From: Pseudomonas sp. EpS/L25
GTDB taxonomy: Bacteria > Pseudomonadota > Gammaproteobacteria > Pseudomonadales > Pseudomonadaceae
Length of the DNA stretch: 64,000 nucleotides
Assembly: GCF_001512295.1 (NCBI RefSeq)
Contig: NZ_LNUP01000002.1
Coordinates: forward strand, 462,027-526,026
Reading direction: 5' to 3'
The position numbers were made by a program, and so were the translations under genes. Numbering within the stretch: position 1 is the first letter of the stretch; the number at the start of each line of letters is the position of its first letter. Under the pieces are notes generated by a model. It saw nothing but the letters and a program-made list of their open reading frames with translations. It did no database searches and was not told where the DNA came from. This document shows, one piece after another, positions 21,857-29,719 of this stretch.

Positions 21857-21872
21857 AGCAAGGCCCGCGCCA
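21857..21872 (-). promoter_or_regulatory. Sigma-54-type promoter for nitrate reductase gene
   Basis: On the minus strand TGGCGC, five bases, TTGCT gives GG-N10-GC with both elements close to consensus (TGGCAC-N5-TTGCW). Transcription would begin near 21846, just before the hexaloop hairpin and terminator. Consistent with NtrC control of nitrate assimilation. Confidence 0.7.
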
Positions 21873-21994
21873 GCTTGCCATGAGCGTGGGGGCGAGGCGC
21901 GCCAGGACTGGTCTGGCGAGCGCTGAAGGGGCCTGGAACGGCAGGGGCGCCCGGTTCTGGGGTGCGCTGCGATGGGGCAACGGCAGGTGTCGTT

Positions 21995-22009
21995 GCACCG
22001 TTCTGGTTC
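21995..22009. promoter_or_regulatory. Possible NtrC-binding site
   Basis: GCACC-GTTCT-GGTTC matches nine of ten defined positions of the dyad GCACC-N5-GGTGC. It lies between the two divergent sigma-54-type promoters, where an enhancer serving both would be expected. Confidence 0.45.
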
Positions 22010-22099
22010 CATCCGGCCATGCGCGCTCCAGGTCGCTAAGGTCGCTATGACTGGCTGCAGACTGCGCCAGCCGTGAATTTCCAGATGCCTGCGCAAAAC

Positions 22100-22115
22100 T
22101 GGCACAGCCGATGCA
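22100..22115 (+). promoter_or_regulatory. Sigma-54-type promoter for nirBD
   Basis: TGGCAC, five bases, ATGCA gives GG-N10-GC with a consensus -24 element and one mismatch at -12. Predicted start near 22126, about 25 bases before the tandem hexaloop hairpins. Confidence 0.65.
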
Positions 22116-22150
22116 GATGCCCTGGCAGACCCGCCACCTCGGGTCGCCCG

Positions 22151-22184
22151 GTCGATCAACGGCGATCGACTGCCACTGCAGGCA
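22151..22184 (+). promoter_or_regulatory. Dual-hairpin ANTAR (NasT/NasR-type) antitermination target, nirBD leader
   Basis: Two abutting hairpins: GTCGATC-AACGGC-GATCGAC (22151-22170) and TGCC-ACTGCA-GGCA (22171-22184). Both loops are exactly six bases with A at position 1 and G at position 4, the defining pattern of ANTAR-bound leader RNAs. An intrinsic terminator follows 46 bases later and nirB begins after it. In Klebsiella nasF and Azotobacter nasAB, such leaders let NasR or NasT suppress termination when nitrate or nitrite is present. nasS and nasT are not in this window. Confidence 0.8.
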
Positions 22185-22230
22185 ACGGGCACGGAGCAGC
22201 GCCAAGCGCTCCTCCTTACAGAGAACAGGC

Positions 22231-22270
22231 AAAGGCGCCTGAGACCGCAAGGTTTCAGGCGCCTTTTTTT
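22231..22270 (+). terminator. Intrinsic terminator in nirBD leader
   Basis: AAAGGCGCCTGA and its exact complement form a 12-bp stem with a 12-base loop, running into eight or more T. It ends 47 bases before the nirB start, inside the leader, so it acts as a regulated attenuator and not as a gene end. Confidence 0.9.
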
Positions 22271-22316
22271 ATTGCCGCGAATCAACCTGATTGGCCTCGG
22301 CCGGGGGATAGCCTCC

Positions 22317-24866
22317 ATGAACAGCATCGTGACCCGCAAAGAACGCCTGATCGTCGTCGGCAACGGCATGGTCGGCCATCACCTCGTCGAGCAACTGTTG
22401 GCGGCCGGTGCCCTGGACCACTACGAGATCCACGTTTTCGGCGAAGAGCGCCAGCGCGCCTATGACCGCGTGCACCTCTCCGAATACTTCGCCGGTCGCG
22501 ACGCCGAATCCCTGGCCATGAGCGAAGCCGGTCTCTACGCCGTGCCCGGTCTGGTGCTGCACCTGGGCTGCGCGGTGACCGCCATCGACCGCGCGCAGCG
22601 CGAGGTGCAGACCGCCGAGGGCGCCTTCGGCTACGACCGCCTGGTGCTGGCCACCGGCTCCTATCCCTTCGTGCCGCCCATCGAGGGCGCCGAGGGCGAT
22701 TCGCGCCTGGTCTACCGGACCCTCGACGACCTGGACACCATCCGCCTGGCCGCCACCAAGGCCCGCCGTGGCGTGGTGGTGGGCGGTGGCCTGCTCGGTC
22801 TGGAAGCGGCCAATGCGCTGAAGTCCCTGGGCCTGGAAGCCCATGTGGTGGAATTCGCCCCACGCCTGATGCCGGTGCAGCTGGACGATCTCGGCGGCGC
22901 CGCGCTCAAGCAGCGTATCGAAGACCTCGGCGTGGGCGTGCACCTGTCCAAGGCCACCCAGAACATCACCGCCGGCAGCGCGTATCGCTACCGCATGAAC
23001 TTCGCCGGCGAGGATTTCCTCGAGACCGACCTCATCCTGTTTTCCGCCGGCATCCGTCCCCAGGACGCCCTGGCCCGCGGCTGCGGCCTGGAACTCGGCC
23101 CTCGTGGCGGGGTGGCGGTGGACAACCTCTGCCTGACCAGCGACCCCGCCATCCATGCCATCGGCGAGTGCGCGGCCTGGAACGGCAGCATCTTCGGCCT
23201 GGTCGCCCCGGGCTACCAGATGGCGCGCCTGGTGGCCGCCGAACTCTGCCACGGCCAGAGCACTCCCTTCACCGGCGCCGACATGTCCACCAAGCTCAAG
23301 CTGCTGGGCGTGGACGTGGGCTCCATCGGCGATGCCCACGGCGCTACCCCGGGTGCGCGCAGCTATCGCTACATCGACGAGGCCAGCGCCAGCTACCGCC
23401 GCCTGGTGGTCTCCGCCGATGGCAAGCACGTCCTCGGCGCCGTGCTGGTGGGTGACAACAGCTACTACGACACCCTGCTGCAATACGCCCAGAACGGCAT
23501 CCCGCTGCCCCAGGACCCGGCCAGCCTGATCATGCCGGTGGGCGAGGGCGCCCCCACCCTGGGTGCCGATGCCCTGCCGGCCAGCGCTACCCTCTGCTCC
23601 TGCCACAACGTCACCAAGGGCGCGGTCTGCGCCGCCATCGACGCCGGCTGCACCGATCTCGCCGGCATCAAGAGCTGCACCAAGGCCGGCACCGGCTGCG
23701 GCGGCTGCGCGGCACTGGTCAAGCAGGTGTTCGAGCACGAGCTGATCGCCCGCGGCGTGGCGGTCGACAAGAGCCTCTGCGAGCACTTCGCCCATACCCG
23801 TCAGGAGCTCTATCACCTGGTGCGCGTGGAAGGCATCGAAAGCTTCGAGGAACTGCTGGCGCGCCATGGCCGCGGTCACCATGGCTGCGACATCTGCAAG
23901 CCGGCGGTGGGCTCCATCCTGGCGTCCTGCTGGAACGGCTCCATCACCGATCCGCACCTGGTGCCGCTGCAGGACACCAACGACACCTTCATGGCCAACA
24001 TGCAGAAGAACGGGACCTATTCGGTGGTGCCGCGCATCCCGGGTGGCGAGATCACCCCGGAAGGCCTGATCGCCATCGGCCAGGTGGCGAAGAAATACGA
24101 CCTCTACACCAAGATCACCGGTGGCCAGCGCATCGACCTGTTCGGCGCCCAGCTGCACGAATTGCCGGACATCTGGGGCGAGCTGATCGCCGCCGGCTTC
24201 GAGACCGGTCATGCCTACGGCAAGTCGACCCGTACGGTGAAGAGCTGCGTGGGCAGCACCTGGTGCCGCTACGGGGTGCAGGACAGCGTCAAGATGGCGC
24301 TCGACATCGAGCACCGCTACAAGGGCCTGCGTTCGCCGCACAAGCTCAAGTTCGCCGTCAGCGGCTGCACCCGTGAATGCGCCGAGGCGCAGAGCAAGGA
24401 CATCGGCGTGATCGCCACCGAGAACGGCTGGAACCTCTATGTCTGCGGCAACGGTGGCATGCGCCCGCGCCACGCCGAGCTGTTCGCCACCGACCTGGAT
24501 GACGAAACGCTGATCCGCTACATCGACCGCCTACTGATGTTCTACATCCGCACCGCCGACCGCCTGCAGCGCACCTCGGTGTGGCGCGAGTCCCTGGAAG
24601 GCGGGCTGGACTACCTCAAGCAGGTGATCATCGACGACAGCCTGGGCCTGGGTGCCGAGCTGGAAGCCCAGATGCAGCTGGTAGTGGATCGCTACGAGTG
24701 CGAATGGGCCAATGCCCTGAACGATCCCGACAAGCTCAAGCGCTTCCGCACCTTCGTCAATGAGCGCGGCGGCGACCCGGACATCCACTTCGTCAAGGAG
24801 CGCGGCCAGCGCCGGCCGGCGCATGACCATGAACTTCACCTGATCGCCGTCACCGAGGAGGCCTGA
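22317..24866 (+). CDS. nirB: Nitrite reductase (NADH) large subunit NirB
   Basis: 849 residues, cytoplasmic; reduces nitrite to ammonium with NADH. The N-terminus binds FAD (LIVVGNGMVGHHLVEQLL) and NAD (RGVVVGGGLLGLEAANAL). A BFD-like [2Fe-2S] region follows (CSCHNVTKGAV ... CTKAGTGCGGC). The siroheme/[4Fe-4S] ligands are Cys644 and Cys650 (CVGSTWC), then Cys684 and Cys688 (SGCTREC). The start at 22317 follows GGGGGAT. nirD begins two bases after the stop. Expression is probably gated by the leader hairpins upstream. Confidence 0.97.
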   Translation: MNSIVTRKERLIVVGNGMVGHHLVEQLLAAGALDHYEIHVFGEERQRAYDRVHLSEYFAGRDAESLAMSEAGLYAVPGLVLHLGCAVTAIDRAQREVQTAEGAFGYDRLVLATGSYPFVPPIEGAEGDSRLVYRTLDDLDTIRLAATKARRGVVVGGGLLGLEAANALKSLGLEAHVVEFAPRLMPVQLDDLGGAALKQRIEDLGVGVHLSKATQNITAGSAYRYRMNFAGEDFLETDLILFSAGIRPQDALARGCGLELGPRGGVAVDNLCLTSDPAIHAIGECAAWNGSIFGLVAPGYQMARLVAAELCHGQSTPFTGADMSTKLKLLGVDVGSIGDAHGATPGARSYRYIDEASASYRRLVVSADGKHVLGAVLVGDNSYYDTLLQYAQNGIPLPQDPASLIMPVGEGAPTLGADALPASATLCSCHNVTKGAVCAAIDAGCTDLAGIKSCTKAGTGCGGCAALVKQVFEHELIARGVAVDKSLCEHFAHTRQELYHLVRVEGIESFEELLARHGRGHHGCDICKPAVGSILASCWNGSITDPHLVPLQDTNDTFMANMQKNGTYSVVPRIPGGEITPEGLIAIGQVAKKYDLYTKITGGQRIDLFGAQLHELPDIWGELIAAGFETGHAYGKSTRTVKSCVGSTWCRYGVQDSVKMALDIEHRYKGLRSPHKLKFAVSGCTRECAEAQSKDIGVIATENGWNLYVCGNGGMRPRHAELFATDLDDETLIRYIDRLLMFYIRTADRLQRTSVWRESLEGGLDYLKQVIIDDSLGLGAELEAQMQLVVDRYECEWANALNDPDKLKRFRTFVNERGGDPDIHFVKERGQRRPAHDHELHLIAVTEEA

Positions 24867-24868
24867 CC

Positions 24869-25225
24869 ATGACCCAGACCAACACCGCACGCGCCCTGCA
24901 ACCTGCCTGGCAACCCCTGTGCAGCCTGGCCGACCTGGTGCCCCGCTCCGGGGTGGTGGCCCTGCACGACGGTGAGCAGGTGGCGCTGTTCTACCTGCCC
25001 GACACCGCGCAGAAGGTCTTCGCCGTGGGCAACCGCGATCCCAAGTCCGGTGCCAACGTCATCGGCCGCGGCATCGTCGGCCAGTTGGGCGACGACCTGG
25101 TGATCGCCTCGCCGCTGTACAAGCAGCATTTCCGCCTGAGCGACGGTGGCTGCCTGGAGTATCCCGAGCAGGCGCTGCCCACCTGGGCGGTGCGGCTGAA
25201 CGGAGACCAGGTGGAGATCGCCTGA
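24869..25225 (+). CDS. nirD: Nitrite reductase (NADH) small subunit NirD
   Basis: 118 residues, Rieske-fold partner of NirB. It has CSLADLVPRSGVVALHDGEQV and GNRDPKSGANVIGRGIVGQL, both typical of NirD; the Rieske metal ligands are absent, as in the family. It lies two bases after nirB with GAGGAGG just before the ATG, so the two are made together. The operon ends here, before a long repeat-rich gap. Confidence 0.95.
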   Translation: MTQTNTARALQPAWQPLCSLADLVPRSGVVALHDGEQVALFYLPDTAQKVFAVGNRDPKSGANVIGRGIVGQLGDDLVIASPLYKQHFRLSDGGCLEYPEQALPTWAVRLNGDQVEIA

Positions 25226-25997
25226 GCCGGATCTACCCTCACCCCAACCCTCTCCCGGAGGGCGAGGGGGCGGTAGGGAGCGGAGGCCTGAGTGCCGGTG
25301 CCTGGACAACGGCGGAGCCTTGTCCGGTGCCGAGCAGCGAGCTGGCCGGCTCGACCCTCACCCCAGTCCTCTCCTGGAGGGAAAGGGAGCGGTAGGGAGC
25401 GGAGGGACCTAGGTGCCGTAGCCTGGACAACGGCGGAGCCTTGTCCGGGGTCGAGCAGCGAGCCGGCCGGATTGCCCTCATCCTGGCTCCCTTCCGGGAG
25501 GAGAAGGGAGGGTTCGGTGTGGCGGTGTCGTTTCTGTCGGAGCCTGGACAACGGCGGAGCCTTGTCCGGTGCCGATCAGCGAGTCGGTCGGATTGCCCTC
25601 ATCCTTGTCCTCTCCCAGGGAAGCGGGGATGGGCTGGTGGGAAGGGCGGCCCCACAGCCTGGTCCGGGAAGCGTTGCGTCCACGGAGGTAACTGTTGCAC
25701 CAGCGGTAGTGCCGTAGCCTGGACAACGGCGGAGCCTTGTCCGGGACCGATCAGCGAGTCGGTCGGATTGCCCTCATCCTCGTCCCCTCCCTGGGCGCGG
25801 GAATGGCTGGCGGGAAAGGGCGTCCACCGCAGCTGGTCCGGGAAACGTTGCGCTCGCCGGGGAACTGTTGCACCAGCGGTAGTGCAGCATTGCGCGAATG
25901 GTGTCCGTCCGGGGCGGCGGAGCAGCCGCGGTGGGTCGATACTGCAGAGGCAGGGCACTGTCCTTCGGACTGTCGCCATGCCCCGCAGGAGGTCACC
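25226..25997 (+). repeat. 772-base non-coding gap with tandem hairpin repeats
   Basis: No credible gene is present. A 28-base unit opening GCCTGGACAACGGCGG and closing AGCCTTGTCCGG occurs at 25300-25327, 25421-25448, 25542-25569 and 25717-25744, so the spacings are 121, 121 and 175 bases. Within each unit GGACAA pairs with TTGTCC around GGC-GGA-GCC. Each copy is followed by related text (CAGCGAG, then GGATTGCCCTCATCC in copies 2-4). A second longer duplication lies near 25661-25713 and 25838-25882 (GTTGCACCAGCGGTAGTG). A CCCTCACCCCAACCCTCTCCC repeat (in two parts here) opens the block. Confidence 0.85.
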
Positions 25998-26198
25998 ATG
26001 CGTACTACAAGAACCATTCGCTCCGTGCTTTTCATCGCCCTGTTGCTCGCGCTCGCCTTGCTGGATGGCTGGTTGACGCGGTCGCCGCCGGAGCCGCTGC
26101 AGCTCGCCGATCCGGTCTGCACCCACGGCTATGCCCCCTACGGCTGTTATCCGGTGCCGATGCGGGGCGGCGACTTCGGTTGGCTGGAGCGCCTCTGA
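25998..26198 (+). CDS. Small single-pass membrane or secreted protein, 66 residues
   Basis: A strong ribosome-binding site (AGGAGG, five bases before ATG) supports translation. The protein has a basic N-terminus (MRTTRTIR), a hydrophobic stretch at 9-24 (SVLFIALLLALALLDG) and a polar tail with two cysteines (VCTHGYAPYGCYPVP). It could be membrane-anchored or exported. It follows the nirD repeat block and converges on the GGDEF gene eight bases away. No family is recognised. Confidence 0.7.
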   Translation: MRTTRTIRSVLFIALLLALALLDGWLTRSPPEPLQLADPVCTHGYAPYGCYPVPMRGGDFGWLERL

Positions 26199-26205
26199 CG
26201 CCTGG

Positions 26206-28743
26206 CTAGGCGGGTGGCGTCACGCGGGCCAGTAGCGGCGCCAGCTCGCTGGCGGCCAGGGCGATGGCGTCCTGGACCTCGTCGCAGGGCAGGTCGTCTA
26301 GCCACTCCCGCTGCGTTGCCGTCAGCCCTTCGATGACCACGTCTACGCCCAGCGACCGCCCGAGGATGGCGAGCGAGCGGACGATGGTCGGATCGGCCGA
26401 GCCGTTTTCGCCGGGTGGCAGTCGGCCCGGGTCGAGGCGCACACCGTCCATTGGCAGGCGGCGCACCAGGGCGAGTGCGGCGCTGCCCCCGGCGAAGTCC
26501 GCCAGGCTCAGGCGCACGCCCAGCCCCTTGAGCGCCGCCAGTTGCCCGAGCCGGGCTTCGGTATCGTCCCGTAACGTCGCTTCGCTGACCTGGAGCTCCA
26601 GCCGCGCGGGCGTAAGACCGCTGTCCTGCAGGGCCTGGACAACGCCGTCTGCCAGCGGTGCACGGCCATTGAACTGGCGGGTCGACAGCCGCACTCCGAC
26701 CTTGAGTCTGGCGGGCCAGGTCGCCGCTTCGCGGCAAGCCTGGTCCAGCAGCCAGCTACCCAAGGGAAGGCTGAGGCCGCTGTCTTCGGCCAGCGGCAGG
26801 AAGGCGGCGGGGGGCAGCAGGCCGCGGATCGGATGCGCCCAGAACACCTGGGCCTCGAAGCCCAGCAGGTGGCCGTCGCGACTGGCCCGGTACGGCAGGA
26901 AGTGCAGGCGCAACTGGTCGCGGGCCTGCTCCATGGCCAGGCGCAGCTCCTGTTCCAGTTGGCGGCGCTGGCTGAGTTGGGCGTCCATCGCCGAAGCGTA
27001 GAAGCACCAGCCGTTGCGTCCCGCGGCCTTGGCCTGGTAGAGCGCGATGTCGGCCAGCCGCAGCAATTCTTCGGCCTGGGTAGCCTGGCTGGGGGCCTGG
27101 GCGATGCCGATGCTGGTGCCGACGCTCACCGTCTGCTCTTCCAGGACGATGGGCTGGTTCAGGGCCGCCACCAGGCGCGCGCAGATCTGCTCGATCACCT
27201 CCGTTTCCAGGGCGCCCAGCAGGACCACGATGAATTCGTCGCCACCGATGCGGGCGACCAGTCCGCCGGGACGCAGGTTGGTCTGCAGGCGCTGGGCGAC
27301 CTTCTGCAGCACGTGGTCGCCGGCGGCGTGCCCGAGACTGTCGTTGATCGGCTTGAAGCGGTCCAGGTCGAGGCTGAGCAGAGTGAGGGGGGCCGCCGCC
27401 CCCATGAGCTGACCGGCAAGGAATTGCTGCAGATGCAAGCGGTTGGAGAGGCCGGTCAGGCTGTCGTGCAGGGACAGGTGCTCGATTTCCGCCTGGGCGG
27501 TGACCGCGGCGGTGATGTCGCTGGCGGTGCCGCGGTAGCCGTTGCCCTGGGGCAGCGGCCGGGCGGTGATCTCGCAGACGCGGGGCTGGCCCAGGCGGTC
27601 GCGATAGTGGCAGCGCAGCACTTCGCGCTCATCGCTACGCTGGGTGCTGGCGGCGAGCCAGGCGGCCAGGGTGGTCGTCTCGGGGCTGAACAGCTCGGCC
27701 AGGGAGCGGCCCAGCCAGCTGTGCGGGGTATTGCCGGTGACCCGGGCGAAGCGCTCGGACAGGTAGGAGATCCGGCCTTCGGTATCGACCTCCCAGAGCC
27801 AGTCGGAGGCGGCCTCGGCGAGGTCGCGAAAGCGTCTTTCGCTTCGGGTCAGTTCCGCCTGGCTGGTGACCAGGGCATCGAACTGCTGGTCGAGCTGGCG
27901 GGCCGAACTCAGGGCGTGGCGGATCAACAACGCCAGCACCAGGGCCAGCACCAGCACCCCGGCGAGAAACACCGGCAGGGTCTGGCGCAAGAGGTGGGCA
28001 CCGGGCTGCGGCGGCCGCCAGTTGAGCAGCCAGGGAGAGTCCAGCAGGTGCATGGACTCGAAGCCTTCCAGGGGCGTCGGCGAGGGCTGCAGCGCCGGCA
28101 GGCCGTAGGTATCGCTCAGGTGGTCCAGCTTGATCGGATCGAGGACGTTGACGAACAGCATCACCGACGGCGTCCCGGCCTCGGCGGCGACGCTGGAGCT
28201 GGCACCGGGGGTGATGGTCGCTGCGGCGACCAGCGCGGGTACCCCGGCGACGCCGAACAGGCGTACCACGCTGTCGGTTTCCCCAGGGTGATCGCGCGTC
28301 GCCGCCAGCAGTTCGATCAGGTCGCCCTGTAGCCATTGCTCGGCGGGACGCTGTGTAGGCACGCCGTCGATCACCGCATAGACGGTGCGATCCTCGGGGT
28401 TCAGGACGAACACGCCGTTGTAGCCATAGAGCTCGTAGGGAATGTCGCCGACGTTGCGCTCGTCGTTGGCCCAGAACAGGTCCACGCTCAGGTGCAGGTG
28501 CTTGTAGGCCTCGCCCCACTTGGCGTAGTTGATGATGTTGTGGCCGATCTCGTTCTGCACCTGGGCCAGGGTACGGGCGATGTAGGTCTGGGCGCGTTGC
28601 TGGACGTCGGCATCCTGGCTGGTGGCGGTCTTGATCAGCAGGTAGCAGCCCAGGCCGAGCAGGATCGGCAGGGCGCAGATGGCCGGAAACAGCCGCAGCA
28701 GGAGGTTGTGGCTTCGGCGGGTGGCGACGGGAACTGACAGCAT
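26206..28743 (-). CDS. Membrane sensor diguanylate cyclase: CHASE4-PAS-GGDEF with degenerate EAL
   Basis: 845 residues. A membrane segment near 15-37, a periplasmic CHASE4-like sensor (about 45-250, NYAKWGEAYKHLH), a second membrane segment near 262-284, a PAS domain (about 300-420, ASDWLWEVDTEGRISYLS), a GGDEF domain with intact GGDEF at 500-504, then an EAL-like domain. In the last, EAL is EAQ (630-632), the conserved Asn of the NLS motif is Arg (VRLSTRQF), and the metal-binding DDFGTG is ADFAGG (748-753). So it probably makes c-di-GMP and no longer degrades it. The signal is unknown. Confidence 0.9.
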   Translation of the reverse strand: MLSVPVATRRSHNLLLRLFPAICALPILLGLGCYLLIKTATSQDADVQQRAQTYIARTLAQVQNEIGHNIINYAKWGEAYKHLHLSVDLFWANDERNVGDIPYELYGYNGVFVLNPEDRTVYAVIDGVPTQRPAEQWLQGDLIELLAATRDHPGETDSVVRLFGVAGVPALVAAATITPGASSSVAAEAGTPSVMLFVNVLDPIKLDHLSDTYGLPALQPSPTPLEGFESMHLLDSPWLLNWRPPQPGAHLLRQTLPVFLAGVLVLALVLALLIRHALSSARQLDQQFDALVTSQAELTRSERRFRDLAEAASDWLWEVDTEGRISYLSERFARVTGNTPHSWLGRSLAELFSPETTTLAAWLAASTQRSDEREVLRCHYRDRLGQPRVCEITARPLPQGNGYRGTASDITAAVTAQAEIEHLSLHDSLTGLSNRLHLQQFLAGQLMGAAAPLTLLSLDLDRFKPINDSLGHAAGDHVLQKVAQRLQTNLRPGGLVARIGGDEFIVVLLGALETEVIEQICARLVAALNQPIVLEEQTVSVGTSIGIAQAPSQATQAEELLRLADIALYQAKAAGRNGWCFYASAMDAQLSQRRQLEQELRLAMEQARDQLRLHFLPYRASRDGHLLGFEAQVFWAHPIRGLLPPAAFLPLAEDSGLSLPLGSWLLDQACREAATWPARLKVGVRLSTRQFNGRAPLADGVVQALQDSGLTPARLELQVSEATLRDDTEARLGQLAALKGLGVRLSLADFAGGSAALALVRRLPMDGVRLDPGRLPPGENGSADPTIVRSLAILGRSLGVDVVIEGLTATQREWLDDLPCDEVQDAIALAASELAPLLARVTPPA

Positions 28744-28898
28744 GCAGGACCTGATACGGGGCGGCGGCTAGGCATTCGGTTGGCCACCTGAGTCCGTCCG
28801 TGGCGTGACTGGCCGCAGGCGATTATCCGTGTGCCCAGGCCGCAGGCCCCCAGCCTTCTGACCGGGGGTGACGGTAGCCCCCCGGACGGTCGTTGCGC

Positions 28899-29483
28899 TC
28901 AGCGGTGAGGCGGGTAGGCGGTCAGCAACTCGTTGACCAGGCGGCCGAAGGCGGCGTTGCGCTGGGCGGGCGTGGCGTTCTGGTCGTCCGCCAGGCGCTC
29001 TTCGCTGGCGCGCCAGACCAGCTTGCCGTCGCGACCGTCGAGCATGTCGAGCTGCACCGTCATCACCGGATAGCTGACGGTCTGGGTGCGCACGTAGCCG
29101 GGTCCCCAGGGACCAGGGCCCCAGCCAGGACCCCAGGGGCCGCCCCAGCCGCCGCCCCAGTAGGGATCGGCGTAGCTGTAGCTCTGCTGGCGCTGGTCGA
29201 GGATCACATAGAGCTTGATCCTCAGGTCCGGTCGAGTGCCGGCCGCGGCGGGGCGCAGCCCGCGCTGATCGAGGCCGCCGCTGACCGCATCGCGCAGGCG
29301 CTGCTCGGTGAGATCGCTGCGGATGCGCGGATCGTTGGGGCGGTACTCGATGGCCGGGTCCGCCCAGCTCCAACTGCGATAGGCGGCGAAATCGCGGCTG
29401 GCATCGTAGTCCAGATTGTTTGGCCCCCGCTCGGCGCAGGCGGCGAGCAGCAGGACCGAAAGCAGGAACAGGCAGCGTTTCAT
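28899..29483 (-). CDS. DUF4136 lipoprotein (copy 1)
   Basis: 194 residues. Signal peptide and lipobox LLLAAC at the N-terminus give a predicted lipidated Cys16. The body fits DUF4136 (RSWSWADP, LRDAVSGGLDQRGLRPA, DLRIKLYV, a Gly/Trp/Pro-rich loop with repeated GPGWGPGPWGPG, then LDGRDGKLVWRASEER). It is a paralogue of the gene at 29717-30328, from which an inverted-repeat element separates it. Probable outer-membrane lipoprotein; function unknown. Confidence 0.88.
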   Translation of the reverse strand: MKRCLFLLSVLLLAACAERGPNNLDYDASRDFAAYRSWSWADPAIEYRPNDPRIRSDLTEQRLRDAVSGGLDQRGLRPAAAGTRPDLRIKLYVILDQRQQSYSYADPYWGGGWGGPWGPGWGPGPWGPGYVRTQTVSYPVMTVQLDMLDGRDGKLVWRASEERLADDQNATPAQRNAAFGRLVNELLTAYPPHR

Positions 29484-29548
29484 GGGCAGGCCTCGACGAT
29501 GAGGTGGTCAGTCTGCTTGGACTGGCTTAAGGACGACTTATCCCCTTC

Positions 29549-29719
29549 TAACCTGTTCATAATCTCGCGAGCTTGAGCCAAACAAGCGGACCGGGCTCGC
29601 GAACGAGCTTACGACAGGGTAAATGAGCATGGCGCCGGGGCCGCCCAGGCCGGGCTGGCGACCCAGGGCGATTTCACCGCCGTCTGGCCGACGCGCAGCA
29701 GATCCTGAACAGGTTCTCA
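29549..29719 (-). repeat. Terminal-inverted-repeat element, copy A
   Basis: About 170 bases, minus orientation. It starts CTGAGAACCTGTTCA at the stop codon of the upstream DUF4136 gene and ends near TGAACAGGTTA. It shares GCTGCGCGTCGGCCA, GACCCAGGG, ATGCTCATTTACC and TTGTTTGGC with copies B (31520-31705) and C (48369-48566). No coding capacity. Probably a MITE-like element. Confidence 0.75.

Noticed and set aside
19571-21883. A 770-codon plus-strand frame opposite the nitrate reductase gene
   Set aside because: Antisense shadow with Gly/Val/Gln-biased composition and no motif.
25300-25744. Possible CRISPR array
   Set aside because: Only four units, spacing of 121-175 bases instead of about 60, spacers that resemble each other and no cas genes.
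25292-26076. Open frames of 80-211 codons through the nirD downstream repeats
   Set aside because: They are built from the repeat units themselves on both strands, have no good ribosome-binding sites and encode repeated CPG-rich text.
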